Shown: piece after piece, positions 31,832 to 43,703 of the stretch
Numbering within the stretch: position 1 is the first letter of the stretch
Layout: every line of letters begins with the position of its first letter
Source of the DNA: Halichondria panicea
Lineage: Eukaryota > Porifera > Demospongiae > Suberitida > Halichondriidae
Reading direction: 5' to 3'
NCBI RefSeq assembly: GCF_963675165.1
Contig: NC_087382.1
Location: 3,005,463-3,069,462 of the forward strand
Length of the DNA: 64,000 nt
Translations under genes and position numbers: made by a program
The notes under the pieces: model-generated
What the model saw: only the letters and a program-made list of their open reading frames with translations
The model's database searches: none
What the model was told of the DNA's origin: nothing

Positions 31832-33687
31832 ATGGATCTCAACTTCTCACTTTGCTTTGCTCTTCTACTGATTCTACTAGTCTCCATAGCCTCTGCTCAA
31901 GATAATGGTGAGTGCCCATAGCTTATGAATTATCCTTTTTTTACGTGTATTATGCTACACGTTAATTATCTTCTACTGGTATATCTTATAAATATTCCCC
32001 CCCACACACACACACATATACACAGACACAGACACAGCCACTGAAGGTCCCCTACTCTACACTATGCAACCAGTGAGCCAATACTCTTGCAACCCGTACA
32101 TTGATGGACCTAAGCAACTAGTCTGTGCCCTCTACCAGCGTGGAGGTCTGTCCAATCACACCATCCGCTGGTTTAGAAGCTCTAACAACTCCGGTAATAT
32201 AGAAACAGAGATGATAATAAACGAAACTAATCCAAGGAATGAAGAATATTTGATATCGATACTTCAACTAAATAATTCAATAAAAGCAGAAGGTCCGAGT
32301 GATTATTGGTGTCAGGCCGGAGTCTACGGAGAGGTTAATTCGACCTATGAACCCAGTGCAGTGTTTACAGTGCTACCACGTGATGTGTACGTTGGTTACC
32401 CTCCTTGCACAGGGCTGTACATGTCTCAGCAGGTCTCAATGTTTGCTGGAAATGGATCGTTTCTTATGCCTGTGGGCATCATCGACACACCCACCTCTGT
32501 GGGCACCTCCCCCTCAAGTGAGCAGGTAAACAAGATGCGTGGGTGTATGTGTGTGTGGGTGTATGTGTGTGTGGGTGGATGTATGATGTGTACCATGCGC
32601 ATTTAATACAATTATTGCTACATATATTTCCCAGACTCCGGAGGATCTTCCACTGGTCTTGATAGTGGGCATAGCCGTTTCCTCATTCTTTGTTGCCCTT
32701 CTCTTCTTGATCATCTGTATATTCTGCTGCGTCCTGAAATCAAAAAGTAAGTCATCAATATATAATAATGGAAGCTCATTAAACTTAAGCAATAATGATG
32801 AAATTATATCGGCTCTGTAACCATAGTATAGAGTTCTGATTGTAAAAATTCAACCATTTCATGACTTCCTGAAAACTTAGAAGGTATGCTTAAGTTATAA
32901 ATGTGTACCGGGCCATAATTCCCTAAAAAGACCATGGGCTATTATAGAGCCCATGGTATTTTGTCAAAAACAGTAACACATTATCTGAAAGGCCTCTCTT
33001 TAAGCTTTCAGAAAATCAAAATATCAACGTTATTGGACTAACAGAACTAAAGTTATGATGGTTTTTCAAATGTGCTCTATTTAACGCTACATGCTTGCTT
33101 CATTTCCAGGAAAGCAATCAACTAAAATTGACCTTATTCACGATACAAACGAACCTTTACAATCACTGACAGCCATCGACATCCATGGCAACGAACCCAC
33201 CACCCCCCCTCAGGAAATAGATAACTCAGATGATTACGTTGACGTTAGTGCTGAGGGAATTTCCCCCCTAGGCCACCCCCTATGCACATCACTAGCTAAT
33301 AGCATGGACTCTGCTCATCTTCAAGACAACGCTATAGAGATTCATTATCACGCCATTGACGCTGACGGAATGGACACAAATGAATACGCAGATCTCCGAA
33401 GACCACCTCACATTTCTCCAAAACCTGTAGGAGTCGCATCGAATTGTCAGCGACCATTTGCAGTAAAAAGAATTGGTGATGGCGAGGTATCTAAAGAACG
33501 CAGAAAACCGCTACCACCATCGAAAAATAGAGCTCCTAATCTCAAGGATGAATCTCTGCTTCAGTCTCAGCAACCTTATGAACCAGAGTATCAGGCGCTC
33601 AGTTCAAGCACAAAGAATTATATGGAACTGTACACATGTCCAGCTGAGCTATCTGCCAGCTCTGAGAGTGTTGTGTATTCTAACTAA
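31832..33687 (+). CDS. Single-Ig type I receptor, array unit 4 (421 aa)
   Basis: Exons 31832-31907, 32026-32525, 32635-32746 and 33110-33687 close in frame. Signal peptide MDLNFSLCFALLLILLVSIASA; Ig domain with CNPYIDGPKQLVC, HTIRWFRSSNN and DYWCQAGVYGE; a shorter stalk lacking the TTATT block of units 1 and 3; a membrane span followed by FCCVLKSK; and a tail with NEYADLRRPP, KPLPP and the terminal VVYSN. The Ig exon has three possible acceptors six bases apart (CAGACACAGACACAG), all in phase, so short isoform variation is possible. Transcription factors and ligand unknown. Confidence 0.88.
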
Positions 33688-34099
33688 AAATAACTGTTGA
33701 GTCACGTTTTAAGTATTGTAAGTTTGTAACTGTCATCACATGTGAGACATAATTATACGCTTAACAATTTCAAAGTGCAAGGGTAGATCTAAACCGTTGT
33801 TTATACAAGCAGCAAATCAGTATCAGATTAAGCACTCAATATCTGTTCCAGGAACCCGGTTTCCATTCATTTCTTGGCAGAGTATTGCTATGGTTGCATG
33901 GTTGTGCGTGCAAACAAAAGCCTTTGAAGTTAATTGCTCTCAATTCTGGGAAGCAACCCTCAACTTGGCTTGCTTATAAGTCCGTATTCAATTTAACAGC
34001 TGAGAGAGTATATAAATTACACCCGGAATGTACACATATAAAACGAGGCTATAACGGTATAAATTCTTCCATTACATCATTTTCAGTCTGATTGATTTG

Positions 34100-34452
34100 A
34101 ACATTGAATTGAATTTCTTGCCAGTGCACAATGCGACCGAATGTGTATGGAGAATGCATCGTCAGCATAACAAAGGTTTCGTGCAAACCACCAGGGTGTC
34201 ATACAGGGGGGAAGGGGATATCCCCCCCAAGCTCCAATTCCCCCCCCTTCAATTATGACTGAGTGTCCATAGCTGGGCATTGAAATAACAGTTGACCTTT
34301 TTTTAGCAACATTTTCTGGTTACTTTTCTCATTTCCCCCCTCTACTTCAAAATCGTGTATGACACCCTGACCACTATCAGATGTGATAAGGGAAAGATTT
34401 CGACGACTGTTCAATTACCTTGATACAAGCTATAGAGGTGTTGAACACAAAG
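34100..34452 (+). pseudogene. SPO16 3' fragment, unit 5, split by a small transposon
   Basis: ATTGAATTTCTTGCCAGTGC starts the relic. It is interrupted at 34192-34369, resumes with ACCACTATCAGATGTG and has lost most of the region encoding the C-terminus before GAACACAAAG. Confidence 0.85.
34192..34369. mobile_element. 178-bp MITE with CAGGGTGTCATACA ends
   Basis: CAGGGTGTCATACA at the left and TGTATGACACCCTG at the right are perfect inverted ends. ACCAC is repeated on both sides (5-bp target duplication), and the uninterrupted site is visible in the other SPO16 copies (AAACCACTATCAGATG). Confidence 0.9.
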
Positions 34453-34891
34453 TAGGAGCCAGTATTAATTTTATTACGGAATAATTTATACTGATCATTT
34501 CATGTGTACATTCTGGTGTAGTAATTTGTAATTAATTTTCGTGGCCTAACAGCAAATGTGTTTTTGTGTAGATCTAATTAAGTTTGCACTTTGCTCAACC
34601 TTAATTATCCAATCTCTCTGCCAACTCCACCCACTCTCTGTGTGTGTGTATATGGTATTGCATGCGAAACAAAAGCTGTTGCAGTATGATAGAGTCTGAC
34701 ATGCTTTGGCTAGCATTGGTATGGTAACTGTATAGTCTCCATATATACTGACTGGGTGTGCATCACTGTTGGAGTGGGAGAAGGGGAAGCTTTAGAGTTG
34801 CATAAAACTGTGACAGCACAAGCAGCATACACTTATTAGTAGCTATAGCTTGAGCTGAAAGCATAGACTGCAGCTGCACAACACACAAGAT

Positions 34892-35191
34892 ATGGATATC
34901 AACTTCTCACTTTGCTTTGCTGTTCTACTGGTTCTACTTGTCTCCATAGCTTCTGCTCAAGATAACAGTGAGTGCATGCATGCACAGCTATAGCTATGTA
35001 TAATTATGAATAAGATATGTACTAATATGCAGTATGTATACGTATAATTATATGCTAAACAATAGCTATTGGTATTTCATTTACAACACACCCTACACAG
35101 ACACACACACAGACACACACACAGACACACACACAGACACGCACACACACACACACACACACAGACAGACACGCACACAGACACGCACACA

Positions 35192-35256
<65 letters not shown>

Positions 35257-37012
35257 ACACACACACACACACACCGCACACACACACACACACCGCACAC
35301 ACCCTACACAGACACACACACTAAAGGTCCCCTACTCTACACTATGCAACCAATGAGCCAGTATTCTTGCAACCCGTACATTGTTGGACGGAAACGGCTA
35401 TTCTGTGCCCTCTACCAGCGTGGAGGTCTGTCCAATCACACTATCCGCTGGTTTAGAAGGTCTAACAACTCCGGTAATATTGAAACAGAGATGATAAGGG
35501 AAACTAATCCAAGGAATGAAGAATATTTTCTCTCAAGACTTTCACTAAAAGATTTCATAGAAGCAGAAGGTCCGAGTGATTACTGGTGTCAGGTCGGAGT
35601 CTACGGAGAGGTTAATTCGACCTATGAACCCAGTGCAGTGTTTAAAGTACTACCACGTGATGCGTACATTGGTTACCCTCCCTGCACACTACTGTCCTTG
35701 TCACAGCAGGTCTCCATGTTTGCTGGCAATGGATCGATTCTTACGCCTGTGGGCATCATCAACACACCCACCTCTGTGGGCACCTCCCCCTCAAGCGAGC
35801 AGGTAAACAGGATGCGTGGGTGTATGTGTGTGTGGGAGGTGTATGTATGTGTGGGTGTTAGGCATACGCAATCCATACACGTTTTATTGCTACGCATATA
35901 TTTCCCTATACAGAATCTCACACCGGTCTTGACAGTGAGTATAGTCATCTCCTTATTCTTTGTTGCCCTTCTCTTCTTGATAATCTGTATATTCTGCTGC
36001 GTCCTGAAATCAAAGAGTGAGTCATCAATATAATATAATATGCATGGAAATAACTTGAATAGCAGCAATAAAGATAACAAGGCCTCCTTCGTTCTAGAGT
36101 TGGCTATATCTGTAACTAGAGTTCTGATGGTCCAAATTAAAATGTTATGATTTTCTGAAAGCTTGGAAGGAGCTCATTAAGATGGTATCCTCAAATCCCA
36201 AATTTGGAACAGGCCATAATTTCTTACTTCTCCGAAATAGCCCATGGTATTTTGTCAAAAACACAGGCCAAAAAAAACTTTTTATTTTAACGCACCATGT
36301 GAAAGGCCTCTCTTGATGTCTAAGCTTTCAAAAAAGCAGAAATCAACGTTTATGGACCAATGGAACAAAAGTTATAGCCGTTCAAAACATGCAATAAGTT
36401 GTTGTTTTTTTATTTCCAGGAAAGCTATCATCAACTGAAATTGACATTATTCACAGTACAAACGAACCCTTGCAATCGCTGGCGGCCGTTGATATCCATG
36501 GCAACGAATCCATCACCCTCCCTCAGGAAATAGATAACTCAGCTGGTTACGTCGACGTTGGAGCTGAGGGAATTTCCCCCGTAGACCACCCCTTACGTAC
36601 ATCACAAGCTAATAGTATGGACTATCTTCAAGACAACGCTGCAAAGATTCATTATCACGCCATTGATGTTGACGGAATGGACGAAAGGGAATACACAGAT
36701 CTCCGAAAACCACCTCGTATTTCTCCTAAACCTAGAGGAGTCAAATCTCAATCACTGAATTGTCAGCAAGCATTTGCAGTCAAAAGAATGGGTGGCGAAA
36801 AATTAACGGAACGTACGAAACCGCTACCACTACCGAAAAATAAAGACAAAAATAGAGCTCCTAGCGAATCTCCGCTTCAATCTCAAAGAATTGGACAGCC
36901 TTCTAAACAAGATTATCAGGCGCTCAGTTCAAGCACAAAGAATCGTGTTGAACTGTACACATGCCCAGCTGAGGTATCTGCCAGCTCTGAGAGCGTTGTG
37001 TATGCTAACTAA
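34892..37012 (+). CDS. Single-Ig type I receptor, array unit 5 (420 aa)
   Basis: Exons 34892-34967, 35312-35802, 35914-36016 and 36420-37012 close in frame. Signal peptide MDINFSLCFAVLLVLLVSIASA. The Ig domain differs from its sisters at the start (CNPYIVGRKRLFC) but keeps HTIRWFR and DYWCQVGVYGE. The membrane span is VISLFFVALLFLIICIFCCV. The tail has REYTDLRKPPRISPKP, KPLPLP, DYQALSS and the terminal VVYAN. Intron 1 contains a CA repeat of about 220 bp ending almost at the acceptor. Sequence between the Ig B-strand and the stalk is the most variable part among the four intact receptors. Confidence 0.88.
35090..35312. repeat. (CA)n tract in unit 5 intron 1
   Basis: About 220 bp of CA with ACAGACAC interruptions abutting the Ig-exon acceptor. 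The equivalent intron in the other units has only a short CACA run. Confidence 0.95.
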
Positions 37013-37538
37013 AAATCGTTTTATCATAACATTTTTTGCATAATTATAGTTCTGCCATGTGAGACATAATTATATGTGCATGTACACCGTTTATCAATTT
37101 CAAAGTACAAGCAAGGGTGGATTGAAAACACATTAATTTGTTTACTGGAAACATCAAATTTAATATAGGCATTTGGTGTGGTATAATGTTCCAACGTTTT
37201 TAGGGCAGCTCATTTTCCATTCATTTCTTGGCAGGGTCTTCCTGTATGGTTGGTTTTGTGTGCAAACAAGGCCTTTGAAGCTAATTGCCATCAATTATGG
37301 AATCAGCCCTCAACTTGGCTGCTTATAAGTTCCTTAATGTAGTTACTGCATTTAATTGAGCAGCTGTGAGACAGTCTTATAAGCTAGCAGTCTCAATAAA
37401 TGCGTTCTAAGCATCACCTTTAATCTATTGAAGTAATAGTGTACCTCTCTATAACTATAATAGTAGTGTATATACAGTCTACTTACTAAATTAATATTTT
37501 ACAGTTATAAGCGTAAAAGTAGCATAGAAATCATAAAG

Positions 37539-40500
37539 ATGTCTTTACGTGTGTGGATACTAACAACCCTTCTCTGCACACTACCCACTGTGCTCTCTCA
37601 AGGAGGTATGTTGTTCATCTACATGGTATGCATGCATGTGTGTACAATCACCTGAAATGTGTAACTTCATTCTTGCAAAGGTACATTCCTATTCCTTCCT
37701 CATGCATATAATTATACAGATATCAACACCTGTGACAGTGGTTACTCCTTCATTACCCAACCGCCTGAGGCCTTCCCCTGTAACCCCTACCCCTCCAGTA
37801 ACCAGGAGACAACCTCGTTACTGTTAGAATGCTCAGTGACTGTCCCCCAGAATCTCATCACTGCCTCTACACTGATGTGGAATAAAGCGGTCGGTGTCGA
37901 TAACTTTGAGGAGGGAAGAGTGACTACCACTGCTAACTTGATCTACAAAGTTTCCGAGGAAACGGAAAGCGTTGTACTAATAAGGTGATACGATTGGCTA
38001 GAATGGACTGTATCAAATTTTGCTATGCTGTTGTACGAAAATCCTCGAAGAACTTGTTTCCCTATATTATAGTGTGTGTAGCTGTAGTGTTGTGTGTAGA
38101 CTTGCACTTGTAGTTACATAATTATAATTATATAGGTAATAGATTGTATACATTTTCTCTGCAACAGGTCTATTCTAGAAGTCCGTGGTCTTAGTTTAAA
38201 CAACTCTGACTGTGTGGGACGTTACTTCTGTCAGGTCCATGTTTTGATTGGAGGAGAAACTGTGTTCTCTAACGCCAGCACTGTGATCCAACTGCTCAAC
38301 TCGAGTGCCTACACAGACCTGGATAGGTGTTCAAATATTGGGGGTGTGTTTCTGAGTGAGGCTTCGCAATGCTTGTCTCTTGACAGTACGATCTCACTAC
38401 CTCCACCACCACCACCGAGTGAAGAGGAACCTCCTACCAGCGTGAGTTATTGTTTAATTATTAAGGACATTTTAAGATCATGCTGTTTTTAATAATTATA
38501 TACACTTGCTAATGCAGTACAGAGGATGGTTAATATATACTGCATGCTTATGTGTGTAATATAGGAACCTCCTACCAGCACGAGTGTGGTATAATGGCGG
38601 TATTGAGGTACGTACGGGTACCAGGGCGAGGTGGTATGTAGCACTGTGTACCTAGGGCTGCATTACTATAGGTTGCTATGGGTGATGCCAGGAACACACT
38701 CTTGCTAACGTAATGTGCAATGGAAACTTATATTCCTTTCTTGTGCAGAATGTGCATGAGCGTTTATTTATATGAGCTCTCCAATTTCAACGATTAATTA
38801 TTTTAATAGTATTCTGGGAATGAGATTGATCTGTCTCCTATAGTGTACCTGCATGCATGCATGGCTATGTATAGTGTAGCTATAATTATATACAATAGTT
38901 GAGCTCCATGACATGTACTGTGCTGGTTAAAAGCTGTGCAAGGAGGGAGTTGATTTTGTCACAGTGTGCTTACACGATAATATATCCAATTTCTAGCATG
39001 TTTGGTCTGTTATCTGTGTTTACCCCTAACAAGGACAGTGATGAGCTTGTACCAAGTCCATTACTGGCTATGTCCATTACTGGCTGTGTCTGCCCTATAG
39101 GGACCCCTACACACCATTCCCTACTATAGGCCTATTGTTGGGCAACATTTCCAAATGAACAATAGCAGTTTGTGTTCTGTTACCTCTCCCCCTCCTCCCG
39201 CCCTAGAAATAATCATGTTATTGCAAGAAAAAAATGTCATGTATATACGACTGCACATGCATGGATTGCTTATACTAATACCAAAAGTACATAATAAAAT
39301 TGTATGTACCCTCGCTAATAATTATATAATGTGTTCAAAAAATAATGTTTTTTCCCCTCTTATATATACAGTGCCATGACACTCCAACCTCCAGTTGCAG
39401 TACAACCACCGGCACCACGCCCCCTCCCTTCACCATGGAAACTATCATCGTCATCGCCTCTGTGGGGGGTGGTCTAGCCCTCCTGGTCTGCTTCCTGCTC
39501 TTTGTTCTACTGATCACATGTTGTTGTCTGAGGAAGCCTGACCGTTCCAAAGCTTCACTGAGAACTTTCAAAGGTGTGTGTTTTTGGCAGAGTCTCAATT
39601 TTTATCATGCATACAACCATACTTCCTTAACAAGCTAGTGTGAAAAGACCTTTTAGGATGTGTTTCCCAGACTAATATACTCGGGTGATCATAGTATTAT
39701 ACAATAATTATAATGATCCAAAAATGGTTCAATGCATGATTTTCTGAAAGCTCTTTACAATAATTATTGTGGGATGCTCAACTCTCAAATTTGCAACACA
39801 AAATTTACGGCAAATTACCTACCCTGTGGTATTTTGTCGAAAATGAGTTTTTGTTCAACTGAAATCTAAAGTTATGGTCGTTAGAATATTATTTAACTAC
39901 ATGGATTGGGATTATACCACACGCCTACACACACACAAACACACACACATACACACACCCACACACGCCCACACACAGATCGTTCCATACCTCTCTCTGC
40001 TTCTTCTATGAGCAACATCAACATGATCAAAAGTGGCACTTCTCAATCTAACCTCGTGACCACACCAATTCAAATCCCCTTATCTACACAGTCCGCCCCC
40101 TTATCTTCACAATCCGCCCCCTCACATCCTCCCCCTGTGCGGACCACCCTCCCCACGCGTAGCAAACAGACCGTGACTCAAAAAGACAGTAGTTGTTCCG
40201 TATCATCCACCGCTGCGCTGATCAGAAAAGGCCGAGCTGCAACTGTTGTCGGAAAACTAAAAACCGCTTGCACACCTACTGACGAAAATTCTGTGCCCAC
40301 AACAATAGGAGGAGGCAAAAGTAAATTCGAAACGGGGCCTGTTTATAAGAGCTTGATTGTTAGAAATATGGACGATGCTCCAATCTACTCAACTGCTTCT
40401 CTAAACGGCAGTATGGAACATTTGGATAAAATCGATCATCAGCCAGTTTACAGCGAACCTAATATTCCGCTCTCAGTTAGCATGCTTTCACTTATCAGTG

Positions 40501-41268
40501 AACAGGATAACGAACAGCCACAGTATACTGAACCGTACATCCTTCCTCACGCTGTCAGTAGCTTGTCATTACACAGTCCTACAGAGCATGAGATTCATAA
40601 TGGCAGCGCACTGACTGCTCGTTCAAGACTAAGTCTACCGCTAAACAAGAAGCTGTCTGTGTCACCCTTCATGACAGAGGAGCAACCGATATACAGCGAA
40701 GTGGACGATTGGAGGAATGCTCCACATAGACAGGTATAGCTATAGCCGGTATACCCATATTACTTGTCTGATTTACATAGAGATTATATATGTACATACG
40801 TATAGTTTTAAATTGGATCACCAAAATTCTACCAGCTTAGTAACGTACGTGTACATTGCATTAGAGCCTGATTTTTAATAAGTACAACATGTTGCTCCCC
40901 TGATTTCATTAACACTGCATTTTTTTAATTATGCATATTTTGTACTCCTGCAGTACACGAGTAGTTCCAATGAGTCCTCCCCAGTGAAGAGGAAGCCCAT
41001 GGTCCCACCCCGCCCACACACACGACAGACTAACAAGCTGTACATCCCTCCCGAAACCGTCAACCAATCAGAATGCTCGATTCAACGAGAGAGTATCGAC
41101 GGAGAGTACGTTTGTCCGAATGAAATGCTTGATGTCGAAGCCGTTAGAGGTCGAAGTTCAAGTGAGCAGCCGCGGGGGGAGGTTTTCCAGTTACGTAATC
41201 GCGATATTGCCCCACCCCCTCACATGATACAAGGAGACAGAAACAGCTACCTAACCTTATACAATTAA
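37539..41268 (+). CDS. Ig-domain type I receptor B with long Tyr-rich tail (625 aa)
   Basis: Exons 37539-37605, 37720-37984, 38168-38441, 39372-39573, 39979-40733 and 40954-41268 close in frame. Exon 1 is a signal peptide (MSLRVWILTTLLCTLPTVLS). Exons 2-3 encode one Ig domain split by an intron: FPCNPYPSS, B-strand Cys LLLECSV, C-strand Trp TLMWNK and F-strand GRYFCQVHV. Two later cysteines and a poly-Pro stalk follow. Exon 4 carries the membrane span (IIVIASVGGGLALLVCFLLF) followed by ITCCCLRK. The about 357-residue tail has many Tyr sites (VYKSL, IYSTA, VYSEP, QYTEP, IYSEV, EYVCP, YLTLYN) and a KPMVPPRP SH3-type motif. Phases after the signal peptide and after the membrane span (both 1) match the array receptors. 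Possible extra 24-nt exon at 38565-38588. Confidence 0.88.
38565..38588 (+). other. Candidate 24-nt alternative microexon in receptor B
   Basis: Between AATATAG and GTATAA lies an in-phase EPPTSTSV, repeating the end of the previous exon (EEEPPTS). Likely a partial exon duplication; inclusion would lengthen the stalk by eight residues without a frame change. Confidence 0.35.
39640..39890. mobile_element. MITE remnant, TTTCAACAGCCATAACT family, in receptor B
   Basis: Carries ATGATTTTCTGAAAGCTC, a central GTGGTATTTTGTCGAAAA and TAAAGTTATGGTCGTTAGAA. It lies in the intron just after the membrane exon, the same place as in the array receptors. Confidence 0.6.
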
Positions 41269-41598
41269 ATGTAACAATTATTTAGTAGCAAAACGTATCA
41301 CTAATTTCTGTACACCGCAGTATAATATATTTTATGTATATTTTATATTATTTATACCTACATGTATATATAATAGGTTATACTTTTTTGTGGTCATTAA
41401 TAATTATTATTATAAATTCTACTTACACTTACATCCCTAGGCAATAAAGATTGTTCAATAAAAATTATTCATGCTAAAAACACAGGCAGTAAAGATCGTT
41501 AATATTAATAAGTATCAATAACAATAAGTGTGCATCAAACATGAACAAATCAAAATAAGTACTGCACAAATTGACACATTAACAACAATAAACTTGGA

Positions 41599-41816
41599 TA
41601 CCGTATAGCGGGTAATTTTCGTGGGGTAAAATATTCGTGGTTTTCGTGGTTGGAGGTCTGACCACGAATATTTTATTCACAAATGAAGCGACCTTGCTTA
41701 CCTTTACCTGCAGTGCAAGCAGCTACCACGAAAATATTACCCACGAAATCTCTCAATAATTTATTGCTGAACCACAAATATTTTGTCTCCCGAAAATTAC
41801 CTGCTATACGGTATAT
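41599..41816. mobile_element. MITE, ACCGTATAGCG family, well preserved
   Basis: TACCGTATAGCGGGTAATTT and CGAAAATTACCTGCTATACGGTA form the ends, with TA at both borders. Downstream of receptor B. Confidence 0.85.
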
Positions 41817-41829
41817 AAATTTTTTTATA

Positions 41830-43600
41830 CTAATACTTTTTGAGCGAAAGCATAACATGGCGAGAGGCATTAGCACAGCGCAGCTTGTGACACTCGTAAT
41901 AAAAGCAAATGTCACAAAATAGAGAATTGCAGAATTGTTTAAAAAATAAACCGTTTGCTACTACTACCTAATGAAAGACAGTAGGGCTGCTACCTAGTAC
42001 CTAATGAGAGGTAGTCAGGTGCTACTAACCACAGTGTAGTAGGGCTGCTACGTAATGAAAGGTAGACCTGAAAGACAGACAGGAAGTGGATGACCAGTTT
42101 CCCGGCCACCCACTACAGCACCGGTCAAATCAATAACGTAGGAGGAAGGATCTTTTAGCTTCGATCCAAGGCCGCACTAACAATTACAATGCATGTAAAA
42201 TACATGTAAGTCAGTGAAGGTAACTTTAATTAAACGGAGGGGGGTATCTTTCAACAGCCATAACTTTTATACAGTTAATCCGATGTCAAAATTTTAATGA
42301 TTTTCTGGAAGCTTAGAAAATTACCTTTCAAACGATGTGATTCAATCCATAATTTCATGAGGGCCCTAATTTGTCATTTTTCGGCCTCGGACCATGGGCT
42401 ATAATCCATGGTATCGCCAAATTGGCAAATACTTTTAACTCTCGAATATCAACTTTGATGGTACCATTTGAAAGGTCTCTTTCTAAGCTTTCAGAAAACC
42501 ATAAAATTTTTGATTTTCGATCCACAGAATTCAAGTTATGGCAGCTGAAAGATTCCCAAAATCATTAATTAAACGGAGGGGGGGGGGGGTGTCTTTCAAC
42601 AGCCATAACTTTTGTACAGTTGATCCGATGTCAAAATTTTAATGATTTTCTGAAAGCTTAGAAAATTACCTTTCAAACAATGTGATTCATTTCATGGGGG
42701 CTCTAATTTGTCATTTTTCGGCCTCGGACCATGGGCTATATATAATCCATGGTATCGCCAAATTGGCAAATACTTTTAACTCTCGAATATGAGCTTTGAT
42801 GGTACCATTTGAAAAGTCTCTTTCTAAGCTTTCAGAAAAACATAAAATTTTTGATTTTCGATCCACAGAATTCAAGTTATGGCAGCTGAATGATTCCCAA
42901 AATCATTAATTAAACGGAGGGGGGGGTGTCTTTCAACAGCCATAACTTCGAAATAGTTTTGCGATCCCGTGAGTAGGTTCAATTCCAAATTGTTAAATAC
43001 TTTTATCTCTCGAATATCAACTTTGATGGTACCATTTGAAAGTCTCTTTCTTAGTTTTCATAGAAAAACATAATAATTTTCATTTTAGATCCACAGAATG
43101 CAGCTGAAAGATTCCCAAAATCATTAATTAAACGGAGGGGGGGGGGGGTGTCTTTCAACAGCCATAACTTTTGTACAGTTGATCCGATGTCAAAATTTTA
43201 ATGATTTTCTGAAATCTTAGAAAATTACCTTTCAAACCATGTGATTCAATCCATAATTTCATGAGGGCCCTAATTTGTCATTTTTCGGCCTCGGACCATG
43301 GGCTATAATCCATGGTATCGCCAAATTGGCAAATACTTTTAACTCTCGAATATCAACTTTGATGGTACCATTTGAAAAGTCTCTTTCTAAGCTTTCAGAA
43401 AAACATAAAATTTTTGATTTTCGATCCACAGAATTCAAGTTATGGCAGCTGAATGATTCCCAAAATCATTAATGTAAACTTCATTATAGCAGCTTACTAT
43501 TAACACTCTTGAGCGACAGCATAACATGGCGAGAGGCATTAGTACAGCGCAGCTTGTGACACTCTGTTATAATAGTGTGCATGCAAAACAGAACGATGAA
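41830..43600. repeat. Tandem array of four MITEs between two copies of a 3' flank
   Basis: Four head-to-tail copies of the TTTCAACAGCCATAACTT ... CAAGTTATGGCAGCTGAA element (about 42240-42565, 42590-42900, 42925-43110 with an internal deletion, and 43150-43470) are joined by TTAATTAAACGGAGG plus a G run of 6-12. On both sides lies GCATAACATGGCGAGAGGCA (41850 and 43519) and AAATCAAAATAAGTACTGCA (41547 and 43608). The 65-codon open frames inside are transposon sequence, not genes. Confidence 0.85.
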
Positions 43601-43703
43601 AGATGAACAAATCAAAATAAGTACTGCACAAAATTAACACGTACATCAATTAACAACAGTAACGGCTAAATAAAATAAAATAAATGTAACGGTCAATTTA
43701 TTA

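Larger units (their letters stand above)
15448..37400 (+). repeat. Tandem array of five ~3.3 kb [SPO16 3' part + Ig receptor] units
   Basis: Units start at about 15448, 18790, 27390, 30730 and 34080. In three of the four derived copies the left junction is at the same point: homology to SPO16 begins at TTGAACA[CT]TGAATTG and the sequence before it is a shared foreign flank (TTTTCAGTCTGATTGA). Each full unit then holds the SPO16 piece, a shared 5' flank, four receptor exons and a shared 3' flank (GGGTAGATCTAAACCGTTGT ... TTTATTTCTTGGCAG). Unit 2 breaks off near 20062, and 7.3 kb of unrelated sequence precedes unit 3. Confidence 0.9.

Noticed and set aside
42371-43472. Two near-identical 65-codon frames (MSFFGLGPWAIIHGIAKLAN)
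   Set aside because: They lie inside tandem MITE copies. The ATG region overlaps the inverted CCATGG core, and other copies of the element do not keep the frame.
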